Notes: a model not told the origin generated them from the letters alone. A stretch of DNA of 64,000 bases from Alphaproteobacteria bacterium (GCA_021776025.1 JAJFGR010000022.1:62001-126000), one strand, 5' to 3'. Positions 27,539 to 37,836 are shown, counted from the first letter of the stretch. Numbers and translations: made by a program.

Positions 27539-28384
27539 ATGAAGACATTCAAACATTTAGCAATTCTTTTTTCCACTTTTCTAATGAGCGCGCCGCTTGC
27601 GGCTTTCGCTGCCGAAGGAGAGCCAACGCCTTGGCAATTAGGCTTTCAGGCCGCGGCATCGCCATCTGCACTGCGCATTGATGAATTCCATGACATGCTG
27701 CTATGGATTATCTTCGCAGTCGCAATTTTCGTAATGATACTCCTGCTTTGGGTAATTATCCGCTATAATTCCAAGGTTAATCCCATCCCTGCAAAATTCA
27801 CACATAACGTCTTAATCGAAGTGATCTGGACAGTCATTCCCGTTGTAATTCTGATCATTATTGCCATCCCGTCCATGAAGCTTTTGTATTATAATGACCG
27901 CGTTGAAAACCCGGAGATGACCTTAAAGATCACTGGCCGCCAATGGTATTGGGACTACGAATATCCTGACCATGATGGCCTTGCCTTTTCATCTTACATG
28001 ATTGCCGATGCAGACATCGACGAAAGCAAAGACCAGCGCCGCCTGCTTTCAACCGATACAACCGTTGTCTTGCCGATTGATACCAATATTCAGATTTTGG
28101 TTACCGCTGGGGATGTTATTCACGCATGGGCAGTACCCGCCTTTGGTGTCAAAATTGACGCTGTTCCGGGCCGTTTGAACGAAACTTGGGTACGGATTGA
28201 AAAACCGGGCGTCTATTACGGGCAATGCTCTGAGCTTTGCGGAAAAGACCACACCTATATGCCGATCGAAATTCGCGCGGTGACAAAAGAAGAATTTGAA
28301 AACTGGTTAAAAACTGCCAAGGAAGAATTTGCGTCGCTCGATACAGGTGCAAACCTCATACATCTGGCTGGGTTTCAAAATTAA
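27539..28384 (+). CDS. coxB: Cytochrome c oxidase subunit II
   Basis: The 281-residue protein has a signal peptide (ending AAFAAE), two membrane helices (about residues 58-80 and 98-118) and a periplasmic cupredoxin domain. The CuA ligands are visible: H195, C230 and C234 in CSELC, H238 and M241. The aromatic electron-entry patch reads RQWYWDYEYPD. There is no fused cytochrome c domain, so an aa3-type oxidase that takes electrons from a separate cytochrome c is expected. It is the first gene of the cox locus and is followed by coxA after 22 bases. Confidence 0.96.
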   Translation: MKTFKHLAILFSTFLMSAPLAAFAAEGEPTPWQLGFQAAASPSALRIDEFHDMLLWIIFAVAIFVMILLLWVIIRYNSKVNPIPAKFTHNVLIEVIWTVIPVVILIIIAIPSMKLLYYNDRVENPEMTLKITGRQWYWDYEYPDHDGLAFSSYMIADADIDESKDQRRLLSTDTTVVLPIDTNIQILVTAGDVIHAWAVPAFGVKIDAVPGRLNETWVRIEKPGVYYGQCSELCGKDHTYMPIEIRAVTKEEFENWLKTAKEEFASLDTGANLIHLAGFQN

Positions 28385-28397
28385 AGACTTAATATAA

Positions 28398-30074
<1,677 letters not shown>

Positions 30075-30093
30075 GGCGTACAAGCAGATCAAC

Positions 30094-30122
30094 AAAACCC
30101 CGGCACAAAACCGGGGTTTTTT
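30094..30122 (+). terminator. Intrinsic terminator after coxA
   Basis: A 10-base perfect stem, AAAACCCCGG pairing with CCGGGGTTTT around a seven-base loop, runs directly into a six-T tract. It lies 20 bases after the coxA stop. It should end much of the coxBA transcript before the LamG genes, so ctaB onward would need another promoter. Confidence 0.88.
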
Positions 30123-30130
30123 GCTATGTT

Positions 30131-30234
30131 TAGCCAAATGATTTTGTTTTTTGGCAAGGCGCAAGGAGCGCTACGTAGATTTACCTACGTAAATGACGCA
30201 GCAACAAAGCCAAAAAAATAAAAGCAGACGGCTA
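30131..30234. repeat. Dispersed hairpin element, copy B (after the coxA terminator)
   Basis: Outer arms 30131-30155 and 30209-30234 (TAGCC...TTTTGGC against GCCAAAA...GGCTA) pair imperfectly with one bulge. The ~53-base core begins CAAGGCGCAAGGAGCG, has a strong inner hairpin (TACGTAG ... CTACGTA), and ends AAATGACGCAGCAAC, colinear with the cores of copies A and C. The arms share no sequence with those of the other copies. It marks the left edge of the LamG block. Confidence 0.7.
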
Positions 30235-30294
30235 TAAATTCATGATTTGTAAGTTTTTTATGCTAAAATAGTAGAGTTAAGGGGATTTTTTACA

Positions 30295-31824
30295 GTGATA
30301 AAACGCTTAAACACTCTATTTTTCGTGTTTTCCATGCTTCTGATCGGCAGCATTACTCAGCTTGCCGCGCAGGAAACCTCCGCCGATTTTTCCGGTGGGT
30401 CGATGCTGGTCGGTGATGACAACCGAGCCTGCGTCGCCGGGCTTGCCGGCGCAATGCGCTATACCGGTTTTGAAGACATCACAACGGGGCTTGTTGGGCA
30501 CTGGAAGATGGATGAGACATCGGGAACAACTGCAGCCGATTCCGCTAGCGGGCATACAGCGACATTTGCTAGCTCTCCCAGTGATCCGACATGGCATGCA
30601 TCTGGCAAGGTAGATCGCGCGCTTGATTTCGACGGTACAGATGACTACGCAGAAACGGTCAGTGACGCCGATTATAGCATGACAAGTTTTACTTTGGCAG
30701 CATGGGTCTATATTCCGACCTCACTCCCGACAGACTACGCCACCATCCTAGAGCATAATCGCGGCGGAAATAACTGGTTCGGGATGTGGAAGAATCCTTC
30801 TGGTAGTAGCCATAGCTTCCAGTTTCGGTGGGCAAATACGGCTGGCCCGGATTTTTTATCAAGCTCTTCTGTTGCAACAACGGACACATGGATTCATGTT
30901 GCCGGAACATTTGATACAGCAACGACTACCGGCAGAATATACGTTAATGGTGTGCTGGAAGGTGAGGTTACGAACGGGGATGCGCCTACGGCAACGTTGG
31001 ATGATATCAGGATCGGGTATAATCAGTCCAGTGGAGAACCTTGGAAAGGCCGTCTAGATGATGTACGGGTTTATAGCCGCGCTCTAACAGCGGCGGAGAT
31101 AAATGCACTGCCCGGTATGACAACCGATATTACTTCAAACCTGCAAGGCCATTGGAAATTTGATGAGACATCAGGCACATCGACAGCGGATTCGTCGGCG
31201 AATACCAATACGGGAACTTTGAGGGATGCTTTTAGCACGATGAACGGCCCTCAGTGGAACTCAGGGGGGGTAATTAATGGGGCTATTGAATTTGAATCAG
31301 GTGCAGATATAGACAATGTTTTTCTGACCTATGATTCCTCCCTAGAGATAGCAGGAGATATGACTGTGGCGGGCTGGGTCAAAACAAGTGAAACAGGTTA
31401 TATGGATGTTTTATTTCAGGCCGCGCCTCCTAATAACCGAAATTATGACCTGAATATAAATGCAGGAAAAATAAGATTTGGTCATGGGAATAATTCTTCC
31501 TACCCAATGTATGATTCTCTTGTAACTGTAAATGACAATGTCTGGCATCATGTTGCTTTTGTCGCTGATTACCCCAATGGGTATTTTTACGTTGATGGTG
31601 CAAATGTAGAAACAGTTACGATGAGTTTTGATATCACTTTGAGTAGCACCAATAATAGTTATAACTTTAGCAATAATAATGCGTCATGGAACTACGTTGG
31701 GCTGATGGATGATTTTCGGCTTTATGACCGCGCGCTGACCGCCGGGGATATAAACGCGTTGCCCGGTGTTGGCGGGGCTGTGCAGTTTTGCAACGGGACC
31801 ACTTGGACGGATGTGGGGAATTAG
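30295..31824 (+). CDS. Secreted protein with two LamG domains
   Basis: The 509-residue protein starts at GTG with AAGGGG upstream. A signal peptide (ending TQLAAQ) is followed by a short module with DNRAC and GAMRY. Two laminin-G/concanavalin-like domains follow (about residues 55-270 and 280-490), each opening with GHWKMDETSGT or GHWKFDETSGT and ending in a DDxRxYxRALTxxxINALPG motif. The last residues, VQFCNGTTWTD, complete the motif that is contiguous in the third gene of the block. Probably exported and carbohydrate- or surface-binding; the ligand is unknown. First of three tandem paralogues between coxA and ctaB. Confidence 0.85.
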   Translation: MIKRLNTLFFVFSMLLIGSITQLAAQETSADFSGGSMLVGDDNRACVAGLAGAMRYTGFEDITTGLVGHWKMDETSGTTAADSASGHTATFASSPSDPTWHASGKVDRALDFDGTDDYAETVSDADYSMTSFTLAAWVYIPTSLPTDYATILEHNRGGNNWFGMWKNPSGSSHSFQFRWANTAGPDFLSSSSVATTDTWIHVAGTFDTATTTGRIYVNGVLEGEVTNGDAPTATLDDIRIGYNQSSGEPWKGRLDDVRVYSRALTAAEINALPGMTTDITSNLQGHWKFDETSGTSTADSSANTNTGTLRDAFSTMNGPQWNSGGVINGAIEFESGADIDNVFLTYDSSLEIAGDMTVAGWVKTSETGYMDVLFQAAPPNNRNYDLNINAGKIRFGHGNNSSYPMYDSLVTVNDNVWHHVAFVADYPNGYFYVDGANVETVTMSFDITLSSTNNSYNFSNNNASWNYVGLMDDFRLYDRALTAGDINALPGVGGAVQFCNGTTWTDVGN

Positions 31825-31827
31825 GAA

Positions 31828-32706
31828 ATGACACGGTGTTTCATAATTTTAGGAATTCTGGTTTCTTTTATCTTTGCGGTATCACAGCCGCAAGCGCAGG
31901 AAACATCGGGTAGTTTCCGGGGTGGATCGGTCTTGATGAGCTCTGACAACCGCGCCTGCAGCGGCGCCATTGAAGGCGTTATTCGTTATAACAACGGCGG
32001 CGGCACCAGTGCCCCCACGTCGGGCCTTATCGCGCACTGGAAGATGGACGAGACAAGCGGGGGTGTAGTGACGGACCACGCCGGCGCTAATGACGGTACG
32101 ATGACAGGAGGGCTGGATGCCGATACTGACTCAGTGGCAGGTCAGGTTGCTACGGCGCTAAACATGAATGGAACATCTGATTATATAGAGGTCAATCAGG
32201 ATTGGGGTGATGCGCTTCCAACATTTTCCTATGCTCTTTGGCTAAAGGCAGATAACGTGACTAACCAAGACCTTTTTTACCGCCTTAATGGAGACAGCTT
32301 ATATCCCAGAGCATCTTTTACGCCGTCTGCCGGAGATATTAAATTTCAGTTTAGTAGAAGCGGTGGTGCTCAGACGCATTCTTCTACCTTCAACACCAAT
32401 TTGACAACAGGGACCTGGTATCATGTCGCATTCACTTTTGATAATGCCGCTGGAAATATTTATAAACTCTACATCGATGGTACATTGTTTAACACGACCG
32501 ATTTTACGGATGGAACCATTGATGGTGGCACGTATAACCTGTTAATCGGCCGCGACTTTGATCAAACCACTTACTTTGATGGCGCGATGGATGATATCCG
32601 TGTTTATAACCGGGTGTTGAGCGCCGCCGAAGTAAGTGATTTGTATAACTATACCGGCACTGCCGCAATGCAGTTTTGTGACGGAACAGACTGGACGGAT
32701 TGGTAA
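31828..32706 (+). CDS. Secreted protein with one LamG domain
   Basis: The 292-residue protein has a signal peptide (ending QPQAQ), the N-terminal module ETSGSFRGGS...DNRACSGAIEGVIRY, one LamG domain (about residues 65-275; HWKMDETSGG to DDIRVYNRVLSAAEV) and the closing module MQFCDGTDWTDW. It starts three bases after the previous stop, in the same transcript. Sequence similarity to its upstream neighbour in the signal module and LamG domain indicates tandem duplication followed by loss or gain of one LamG unit. Confidence 0.85.
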   Translation: MTRCFIILGILVSFIFAVSQPQAQETSGSFRGGSVLMSSDNRACSGAIEGVIRYNNGGGTSAPTSGLIAHWKMDETSGGVVTDHAGANDGTMTGGLDADTDSVAGQVATALNMNGTSDYIEVNQDWGDALPTFSYALWLKADNVTNQDLFYRLNGDSLYPRASFTPSAGDIKFQFSRSGGAQTHSSTFNTNLTTGTWYHVAFTFDNAAGNIYKLYIDGTLFNTTDFTDGTIDGGTYNLLIGRDFDQTTYFDGAMDDIRVYNRVLSAAEVSDLYNYTGTAAMQFCDGTDWTDW

Positions 32707-32722
32707 CATGAAGGATGTATCA

Positions 32723-33589
32723 ATGGCACGGCATTTTGTAATTTTATGTTTTCTTTTTCCTCTGGTCTTTTGGGTATCCAATGCCGGGGCACAGGAAAGC
32801 TCGGCCAGTTTTGCCAATGGCGGTATCAAAATCGGCTATGATAACAGGGCTTGTAGCGCTGCCATTGAAGGCGCTATCCGTTATGACAGCTCTACGAAGT
32901 GCATGGGTTTTTGCAATGGGACAGCGTGGACACCAACATGTGAGCCTGATACCTGCAAGAAAATACTGGATGCCGGCGATAGTACGGGGAATGGGGTTTA
33001 TTCGCTCCCTGACGGGAATGATGTTTATTGCGATATGACGACAGATAGTGGTGGCTGGACCCTAGTGGCATCAATCAAAACAAATGTGCTGGAGGATAAG
33101 GCGGGATCATATCATGCCGACTTACAGACATTGAACCCCACAGGCACAACGGCGAACCATATCTGGGACGGTTTGCGCAGAAAAACAGAAGGCGATATCC
33201 GGTTTGTCTGTAAGCTGGATGTGACCACCGGCACTTTGGATGTTGATTTATCGTTTTATAGCGTTAATTGGTATCAGACGCTAACGGAGTTCACGGATCA
33301 AACACAAGTGTGCTTTAATACAAGCGGGCAGCCTATTTCCCCGGCTCGCCGGGATAATGTAGCGGCAAGTTCTTTAGCCGTAGGCAATCTATGGAATCAT
33401 GATGGAGAGTTTGAAGGGGAGGATAACTGTTCGGACAACGGTGATTTTACGGTTGATTTTGATGATCGTGGCATGGATGGCACCAGCGAGTCAGAAAGCA
33501 CGGATTGGGGAGCTGATGATAACGTCAAAAAATGTGGTTCATCTGGACCTGGCGGTGCTTCTGCCGGATGGTTTATTTTCGTCAGATAA
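32723..33589 (+). CDS. Secreted protein with fibrinogen-C-like domain
   Basis: The ATG at 32723 has AAGGA seven bases upstream; ATG 32708 is the alternative. A signal peptide (ending NAGAQ) is followed by the uninterrupted module DNRACSAAIEGAIRYDSSTKCMGFCNGTAWTP. Next come CKKILDAG...NGVYSLPDG, VYCDMTTDSGGWTLVAS and, near the end, KKCGSSGPGGASAGWFIFVR. This resembles the fibrinogen-related (FReD/contactin-like) domain that is common in animals and rare in bacteria. It has many paired cysteines, consistent with an exported, disulphide-bonded protein. Third gene of the cassette. Confidence 0.82.
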   Translation: MARHFVILCFLFPLVFWVSNAGAQESSASFANGGIKIGYDNRACSAAIEGAIRYDSSTKCMGFCNGTAWTPTCEPDTCKKILDAGDSTGNGVYSLPDGNDVYCDMTTDSGGWTLVASIKTNVLEDKAGSYHADLQTLNPTGTTANHIWDGLRRKTEGDIRFVCKLDVTTGTLDVDLSFYSVNWYQTLTEFTDQTQVCFNTSGQPISPARRDNVAASSLAVGNLWNHDGEFEGEDNCSDNGDFTVDFDDRGMDGTSESESTDWGADDNVKKCGSSGPGGASAGWFIFVR

Positions 33590-33702
33590 TTAGAATTCAG
33601 AACATATATAGCCAACCAAAGCCCGCTTTAAAAACATAAAGTTTTTCAAAGACTTATGAACATAAAATTGTATTTTGTGACTATAAATGCTAATAAGATT
33701 AC

Positions 33703-34404
33703 ATGAGTATAACAGCGGCAATTGAGTATGATAAAAATCCCCACTCCATTAGCAAAAAGAGCCCTCAAGGGCCTTTCGACAATGCCGCTCGTCCTCACCA
33801 CTTAACACTCTTAGTAAACAACGGAACTCAAACCGCCTCAGCAAATGACGGCGAAGCCCTTGAAACATTTGAATTCGTACCACCGTATGATCAAAAAACA
33901 GACTTTAATAAACTGCTCGATCAAATCGAGGATATGCGCTGGTCTGATCCGATAGGGGCTGCTAATCGCCTGCTTCAAATTGACACACAAAATCTACCCT
34001 CTGAATTTTATAATTCTTATAGAGAGCTAGCTCAAGATTTAAGTGCTCAACTTCAACATGTTGAAGGATCAATCGCGCAAATTACGCTCTGGGATCTTAG
34101 GCGCAGCACACAGGACCTTGAGAACCTGTTTGGCCGAGACCCCGATGAGGAGCTAACAGCGTTGCTTGGTGAAAACTCTATGCAGAGCTTACACGCCGAT
34201 ATAGCCGACTTCATAATTGAGCACACGGAAAATGACTCAGGCCTGCCGGACAATGCAGGTATAATTGCAAAAATGGCCACACTTCAATATAAAAAACTAG
34301 AAGCTGAGCGTTTAGACGCTTTGCCTAAGCCTCAAATGAACCGGGAAGCCTACATCGCAGATGAACGCCGCCGCCTTGTGCCCGCACTAGCCATGGCCGC
34401 TTAA
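33703..34404 (+). CDS. Hypothetical protein, helical, no recognised family
   Basis: The 233-residue protein has no signal peptide, membrane segment or cysteine cluster. The first ~55 residues look disordered; the rest is charged and helical (LLDQIEDMRWSDP, SQDLENLFGRDPDEELTALLG). I do not recognise it. It lies between the LamG block and ctaB with its own 113-base upstream gap and a 42-base gap to ctaB, so it may belong to the inserted cassette. Initiation is at ATG 33703 with no strong ribosome binding site. Confidence 0.65.
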   Translation: MSITAAIEYDKNPHSISKKSPQGPFDNAARPHHLTLLVNNGTQTASANDGEALETFEFVPPYDQKTDFNKLLDQIEDMRWSDPIGAANRLLQIDTQNLPSEFYNSYRELAQDLSAQLQHVEGSIAQITLWDLRRSTQDLENLFGRDPDEELTALLGENSMQSLHADIADFIIEHTENDSGLPDNAGIIAKMATLQYKKLEAERLDALPKPQMNREAYIADERRRLVPALAMAA

Positions 34405-34446
34405 ATAACAGCTGGCTTTTCACGGGGTTTATGATAGTTAAACACT

Positions 34447-35340
34447 ATGAATGAAGCTGCAATTTCACAAAATTTAACCACTGACTCTGAAGCCACCGTT
34501 TCGGATTTTTACGCGCTGCTCAAACCCAAAGTTATGAGCCTGGTGATTTTCACCGGCTTTGCAGGCATGTGGGTTGCGCCGGGTATGGCTGGGACCCATC
34601 CCTTTTTGCTGGCTGTGGCCATGCTCTGCCTCGCGGTAAATGCGGGCGCAGCCGGGGCCATCAATATGTGGTATGAACGCGATATTGATGCGCTAATGAA
34701 GCGCACGCAAAATCGTCCCCTACCATTGGGACACGTACAGCCCGATACCGCGCTCAGCTTTGGTATTATCCTTTCTGTATTTTCCGTCATGATGATGGGT
34801 ATGGCTTTGAATTGGGTCGCTGCAGGGCTTTTGGCCAGCGCTAACTTATTCTACGTTTTTGTTTACACCATTTGGCTCAAAAGACGTACACCGCAAAACA
34901 TTGTCATTGGCGGCGCGGCCGGAGCCTTCCCCCCAATGATTGGTTGGGCGGCTGTAACCGGGGACATAACGCTTTATCCGCTCATTCTCTTTGCTATCAT
35001 CTTCATGTGGACCCCGCCGCATTTCTGGGCGCTATCTTTGTTTGCCAATGAGGATTACAAGCGCGCGAAGATCCCGATGATGAGCGTCACTGCCGGTGCG
35101 CGTTCAACCAAAATTCAAATGCTCGTTTATTGCCTACTTCTCGTGCCTTTAACGCTCAGCCCCACCATACTGGGCTTCGCCAGCATTGGGTATAGTGTCA
35201 TTGCCGCTGTTTTAGGACTACTGTTTATTTTATCTTGTATCCGCGTTTTGCGTAGCGACGACCTCAAACACGCTAAAATCATGTTCGGCTATTCGGTTTT
35301 TTACCTCTTTGCCTTGTTCTTAGCTGTCATGTTGGGATAA
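34447..35340 (+). CDS. ctaB: Protohaem IX farnesyltransferase
   Basis: The 297-residue UbiA-superfamily membrane protein makes haem O, the precursor of haem A for CoxA. The first Asp-rich motif reads NMWYERDIDALMKRTQNRPL, diagnostic for CtaB/CyoE. The second region is LFANEDYKRAKIPMM. About eight or nine membrane helices are visible. It opens the second half of the cox locus and is followed nine bases later by a 42-residue membrane peptide. Confidence 0.95.
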   Translation: MNEAAISQNLTTDSEATVSDFYALLKPKVMSLVIFTGFAGMWVAPGMAGTHPFLLAVAMLCLAVNAGAAGAINMWYERDIDALMKRTQNRPLPLGHVQPDTALSFGIILSVFSVMMMGMALNWVAAGLLASANLFYVFVYTIWLKRRTPQNIVIGGAAGAFPPMIGWAAVTGDITLYPLILFAIIFMWTPPHFWALSLFANEDYKRAKIPMMSVTAGARSTKIQMLVYCLLLVPLTLSPTILGFASIGYSVIAAVLGLLFILSCIRVLRSDDLKHAKIMFGYSVFYLFALFLAVMLG

Positions 35341-35349
35341 AACATAGAG

Positions 35350-35478
35350 ATGAAACCTTTACACAAAACTGAACTTCACCAAAAAAAAATAAAAAAGAAC
35401 CTCGCCGTTCTCGCAATTATCTTTGGATTCTGCGCGCTCATATGGGCTGTCACCATAATCAGAATTTCTGGCGGATAA
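35350..35478 (+). CDS. Small single-helix membrane protein, CoxF-like
   Basis: A 42-residue ORF. A basic N-terminus (MKPLHKTELHQKKIKKN) precedes one membrane helix (LAVLAIIFGFCALIWAVTII). Many alphaproteobacterial cox loci carry a similar tiny gene between ctaB and ctaG, often called coxF or a hypothetical membrane protein; its role in oxidase assembly is presumed from position only. It starts nine bases after ctaB. Confidence 0.75.
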   Translation: MKPLHKTELHQKKIKKNLAVLAIIFGFCALIWAVTIIRISGG

Positions 35479-35542
35479 CAACTCTTTGATCCGCGCAGCG
35501 CTTTCCTGTAAACTAAAAGGAGTGAACAAGGGATTTTTCATT

Positions 35543-35830
35543 ATGCGCGCACTTTTGATCTTACCATTAACATTTATCACATTGGCCATTTTTCCAGCAA
35601 ATGCGCAAGAATCGGCATTTTGCGGCGCCCCTAAAGAGGCTTCACTCGATACGAAGGCCGAAGGGCACTGTGACCTTTTCCAGCGGCAATTTGCTTACCG
35701 CGACGAATCTCTCAAACTCAATGAGCTTATGAAGGAACGGCAGGAGAATTTCGCCGCGCCGCGCCGCGCCGCCCTTGAACAATATGAAGAAGGTTTAAAA
35801 GATCTGAACGCCACACGCGGATCCCAGTAA
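35543..35830 (+). CDS. Small exported protein in the cox locus, unknown
   Basis: With ATG 35543 the product has 95 residues: a signal peptide (ending FPANAQ) and a ~75-residue mature part with two cysteines (AFCGAPKE and GHCDLFQ) and a helical, charged C-terminal half. GTG 35522 is an alternative that adds seven residues. I do not recognise the family. Its position between the CoxF-like gene and ctaG suggests a periplasmic role linked to oxidase assembly, but this is inference. Confidence 0.65.
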   Translation: MRALLILPLTFITLAIFPANAQESAFCGAPKEASLDTKAEGHCDLFQRQFAYRDESLKLNELMKERQENFAAPRRAALEQYEEGLKDLNATRGSQ

Positions 35831-35882
35831 AACAAAAACTAAAAAAGCTTGGCTTTAGGGCCAAAACCCTATTTATAAAGCC

Positions 35883-36485
35883 ATGAACAACACTTCCAAA
35901 AAACCTGACCCCCATGCTGAAATGGCACGTAAAAACGCCCGTTTGGGTTTAACTGTGCTCGGCGTTGTACTCGGCATGGCCGCCCTCGCTTACGCCTCTG
36001 TCCCTCTCTATGACATGTTTTGCCGCGTGACAGGCTTTGGCGGGACTACGCAGGTTTCTTCCACCCTCCCGGGTGTAATACTCGAGCGGGTTATCACCGT
36101 AAAATTCAATGCGGACACCGGGCGCAATCTACCCTGGATATTTAAACCCGAAGAGCGCTCAATCGATATAAAAATTGGCCAAAAAGGGCTAACAGCTTTT
36201 TCAGCGCATAATAAAGCGAGGAAACCAACCACAGGTACAGCCATTTATAATGTTACACCGCTAAAAGCTGGAAAATATTTTCACAAAATTCAGTGTTTTT
36301 GCTTTGATGAACAAACCCTGCAAGCTGGGCAGAAAGTCGATATGCCTGTGATGTTCTATATCGATCCTAGCTTAAATGAAGACCCGAATATGAAGGATGT
36401 ACAAAATATCACATTATCGTATACTTTTTTTAGAGCTGAATCCGAAGAGCTTGATCAAGCTTTAGAAGGCTTCTACAATCAATAA
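35883..36485 (+). CDS. ctaG: Cytochrome c oxidase assembly protein CtaG (Cox11)
   Basis: The 200-residue protein has one N-terminal membrane helix (residues ~20-40) followed by YDMFCRVTGFGGTTQ and a periplasmic Ig-like domain. The copper-binding IQCFCFDEQ motif and the KVDMPVMFYIDP segment are diagnostic of the Cox11/CtaG family, which delivers copper to the CuB site of CoxA. It sits directly upstream of coxC as in most alphaproteobacteria. Confidence 0.95.
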   Translation: MNNTSKKPDPHAEMARKNARLGLTVLGVVLGMAALAYASVPLYDMFCRVTGFGGTTQVSSTLPGVILERVITVKFNADTGRNLPWIFKPEERSIDIKIGQKGLTAFSAHNKARKPTTGTAIYNVTPLKAGKYFHKIQCFCFDEQTLQAGQKVDMPVMFYIDPSLNEDPNMKDVQNITLSYTFFRAESEELDQALEGFYNQ

Positions 36486-36547
36486 ATAGAGTATATAAAC
36501 GCCCTCACAATTATTCTAAAAACATCTGCAACGAAGAGAATTGAACC

Positions 36548-37459
36548 ATGGCAGGAAATATCGAATACACAACAACCGGCAAGCCCCACCCTTATCATAT
36601 AGTGCGCCCCAATATCTGGCCAATCATCGGCGCAGGCGCCGCCGGATTTTTCGCCACGATGATGGTCATGTATTTCCCGGGCTACCGTGAAGCTTTGCAA
36701 GCTGGCGGCACAGATTTGCCGATGCCTTGGGGCCCAATGCTGGGTGTTGCTTCGATCATGATTGTCATGTTTTTTTGGTGGAAAGATGTGATTTACGAAT
36801 CAGTCGTTGAAAAGGCCCATACAAAAATCGCCGAAATAGGCTTTCGTTTTGGCATGACATTATTTATCGCTTCAGAAGTAATGTTCTTTGTCGCCTTCTT
36901 CTGGGCATTTTTCAGCGCCGCCCTGTTCCCGGTCGAAGCCATTGGCTTTGTCTGGCCACCGGCAAATATCCATACAATTCCCGCCTTTGAATTACCCTTC
37001 ATGATGACCTTGATCCTGCTGCTTTCCGGCTGCACCGTCACATGGGCCCACCATGCCATTTTGGAAAATGATAACGAAACTTTCGTTAAAGCTTTGGGAT
37101 TAACTGTTCTCCTTGGCGTCGCCTTCCTTGGCTTTCAAATCTACGAATACGCCCACGCGCATTTCGGCTTTACCGATGGCATCTTCCCCTCAACTTTCTT
37201 TATGGCCACTGGCTTCCATGGTTTTCACGTTTTTGTCGGCGCAGTCTTCCTGTTCGTCTGTTACAAACGCGCGAAAAAAGGGCATTTCACTGCTGACAAA
37301 CATTTCGGCTTCGAAGCCGCCGCTTGGTACTGGCACTTCGTTGATGTTGTCTGGTTATTCTTGTTTATCGCCATATATTGGTGGGGCAGTGAAATCGGCA
37401 TGGACCACACAAGCCTGCACCCGGCGATTGAAGGCGGCGCTGCGGCCGCTACGCATTAA
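36548..37459 (+). CDS. coxC: Cytochrome c oxidase subunit III
   Basis: The 303-residue protein has seven predicted helices. Visible family patterns are PHPYHIV near the N-terminus, FGMTLFIASEVMFFVAFFWAFF, TFFMATGFHGFHVFVGA and AAAWYWHFVDVVWLFLFIAIYWWG. Subunit III stabilises proton uptake in CoxA. It follows ctaG after 62 bases and precedes the DUF983 gene by two. Confidence 0.96.
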   Translation: MAGNIEYTTTGKPHPYHIVRPNIWPIIGAGAAGFFATMMVMYFPGYREALQAGGTDLPMPWGPMLGVASIMIVMFFWWKDVIYESVVEKAHTKIAEIGFRFGMTLFIASEVMFFVAFFWAFFSAALFPVEAIGFVWPPANIHTIPAFELPFMMTLILLLSGCTVTWAHHAILENDNETFVKALGLTVLLGVAFLGFQIYEYAHAHFGFTDGIFPSTFFMATGFHGFHVFVGAVFLFVCYKRAKKGHFTADKHFGFEAAAWYWHFVDVVWLFLFIAIYWWGSEIGMDHTSLHPAIEGGAAAATH

Positions 37460-37461
37460 AC

Positions 37462-37836
37462 ATGATCTTCCCGCTGGTGCTCTTAAACTCTGACGCCGTA
37501 AAAACTGGCTGGACCTGCAAATGTCCAAAATGCAAAACCGGCGACCTTTATAAAGCCGGCCTGACAATGGATCTGCGCGACACATGCAAGAGCTGTGGAT
37601 TAGACCTCACCAAGAACGACAGCGCTGACGGCCCGGCTGTATTCCTGATCTTTATTCTCGGATTTCTGCTCGTGCCCATCGCCCTCATCCTTGATTCAAT
37701 GTTCCATTGGCCGCTCTGGCTCCATGCCTGCATATGGACAGCCGTAGCGCTTATTATGACCGTGGGCGCACTGCGCCCACTTAAAGCCTATATCATCGCA
37801 CTTCAGTTCAAACACCGCTCATCAGATTGGAATTAA
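37462..37836 (+). CDS. DUF983 zinc-ribbon membrane protein
   Basis: The 124-residue protein has a zinc-ribbon-like part (CKCPKCKTG ... CKSCGLDL, two CxxC pairs) and two membrane helices (VFLIFILGFLLVPIALIL and LHACIWTAVALIMTVGAL). DUF983 proteins are nearly always encoded beside coxC and surf1 in alphaproteobacteria and are presumed to help oxidase assembly. It is almost contiguous with both neighbours. Confidence 0.9.
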   Translation: MIFPLVLLNSDAVKTGWTCKCPKCKTGDLYKAGLTMDLRDTCKSCGLDLTKNDSADGPAVFLIFILGFLLVPIALILDSMFHWPLWLHACIWTAVALIMTVGALRPLKAYIIALQFKHRSSDWN

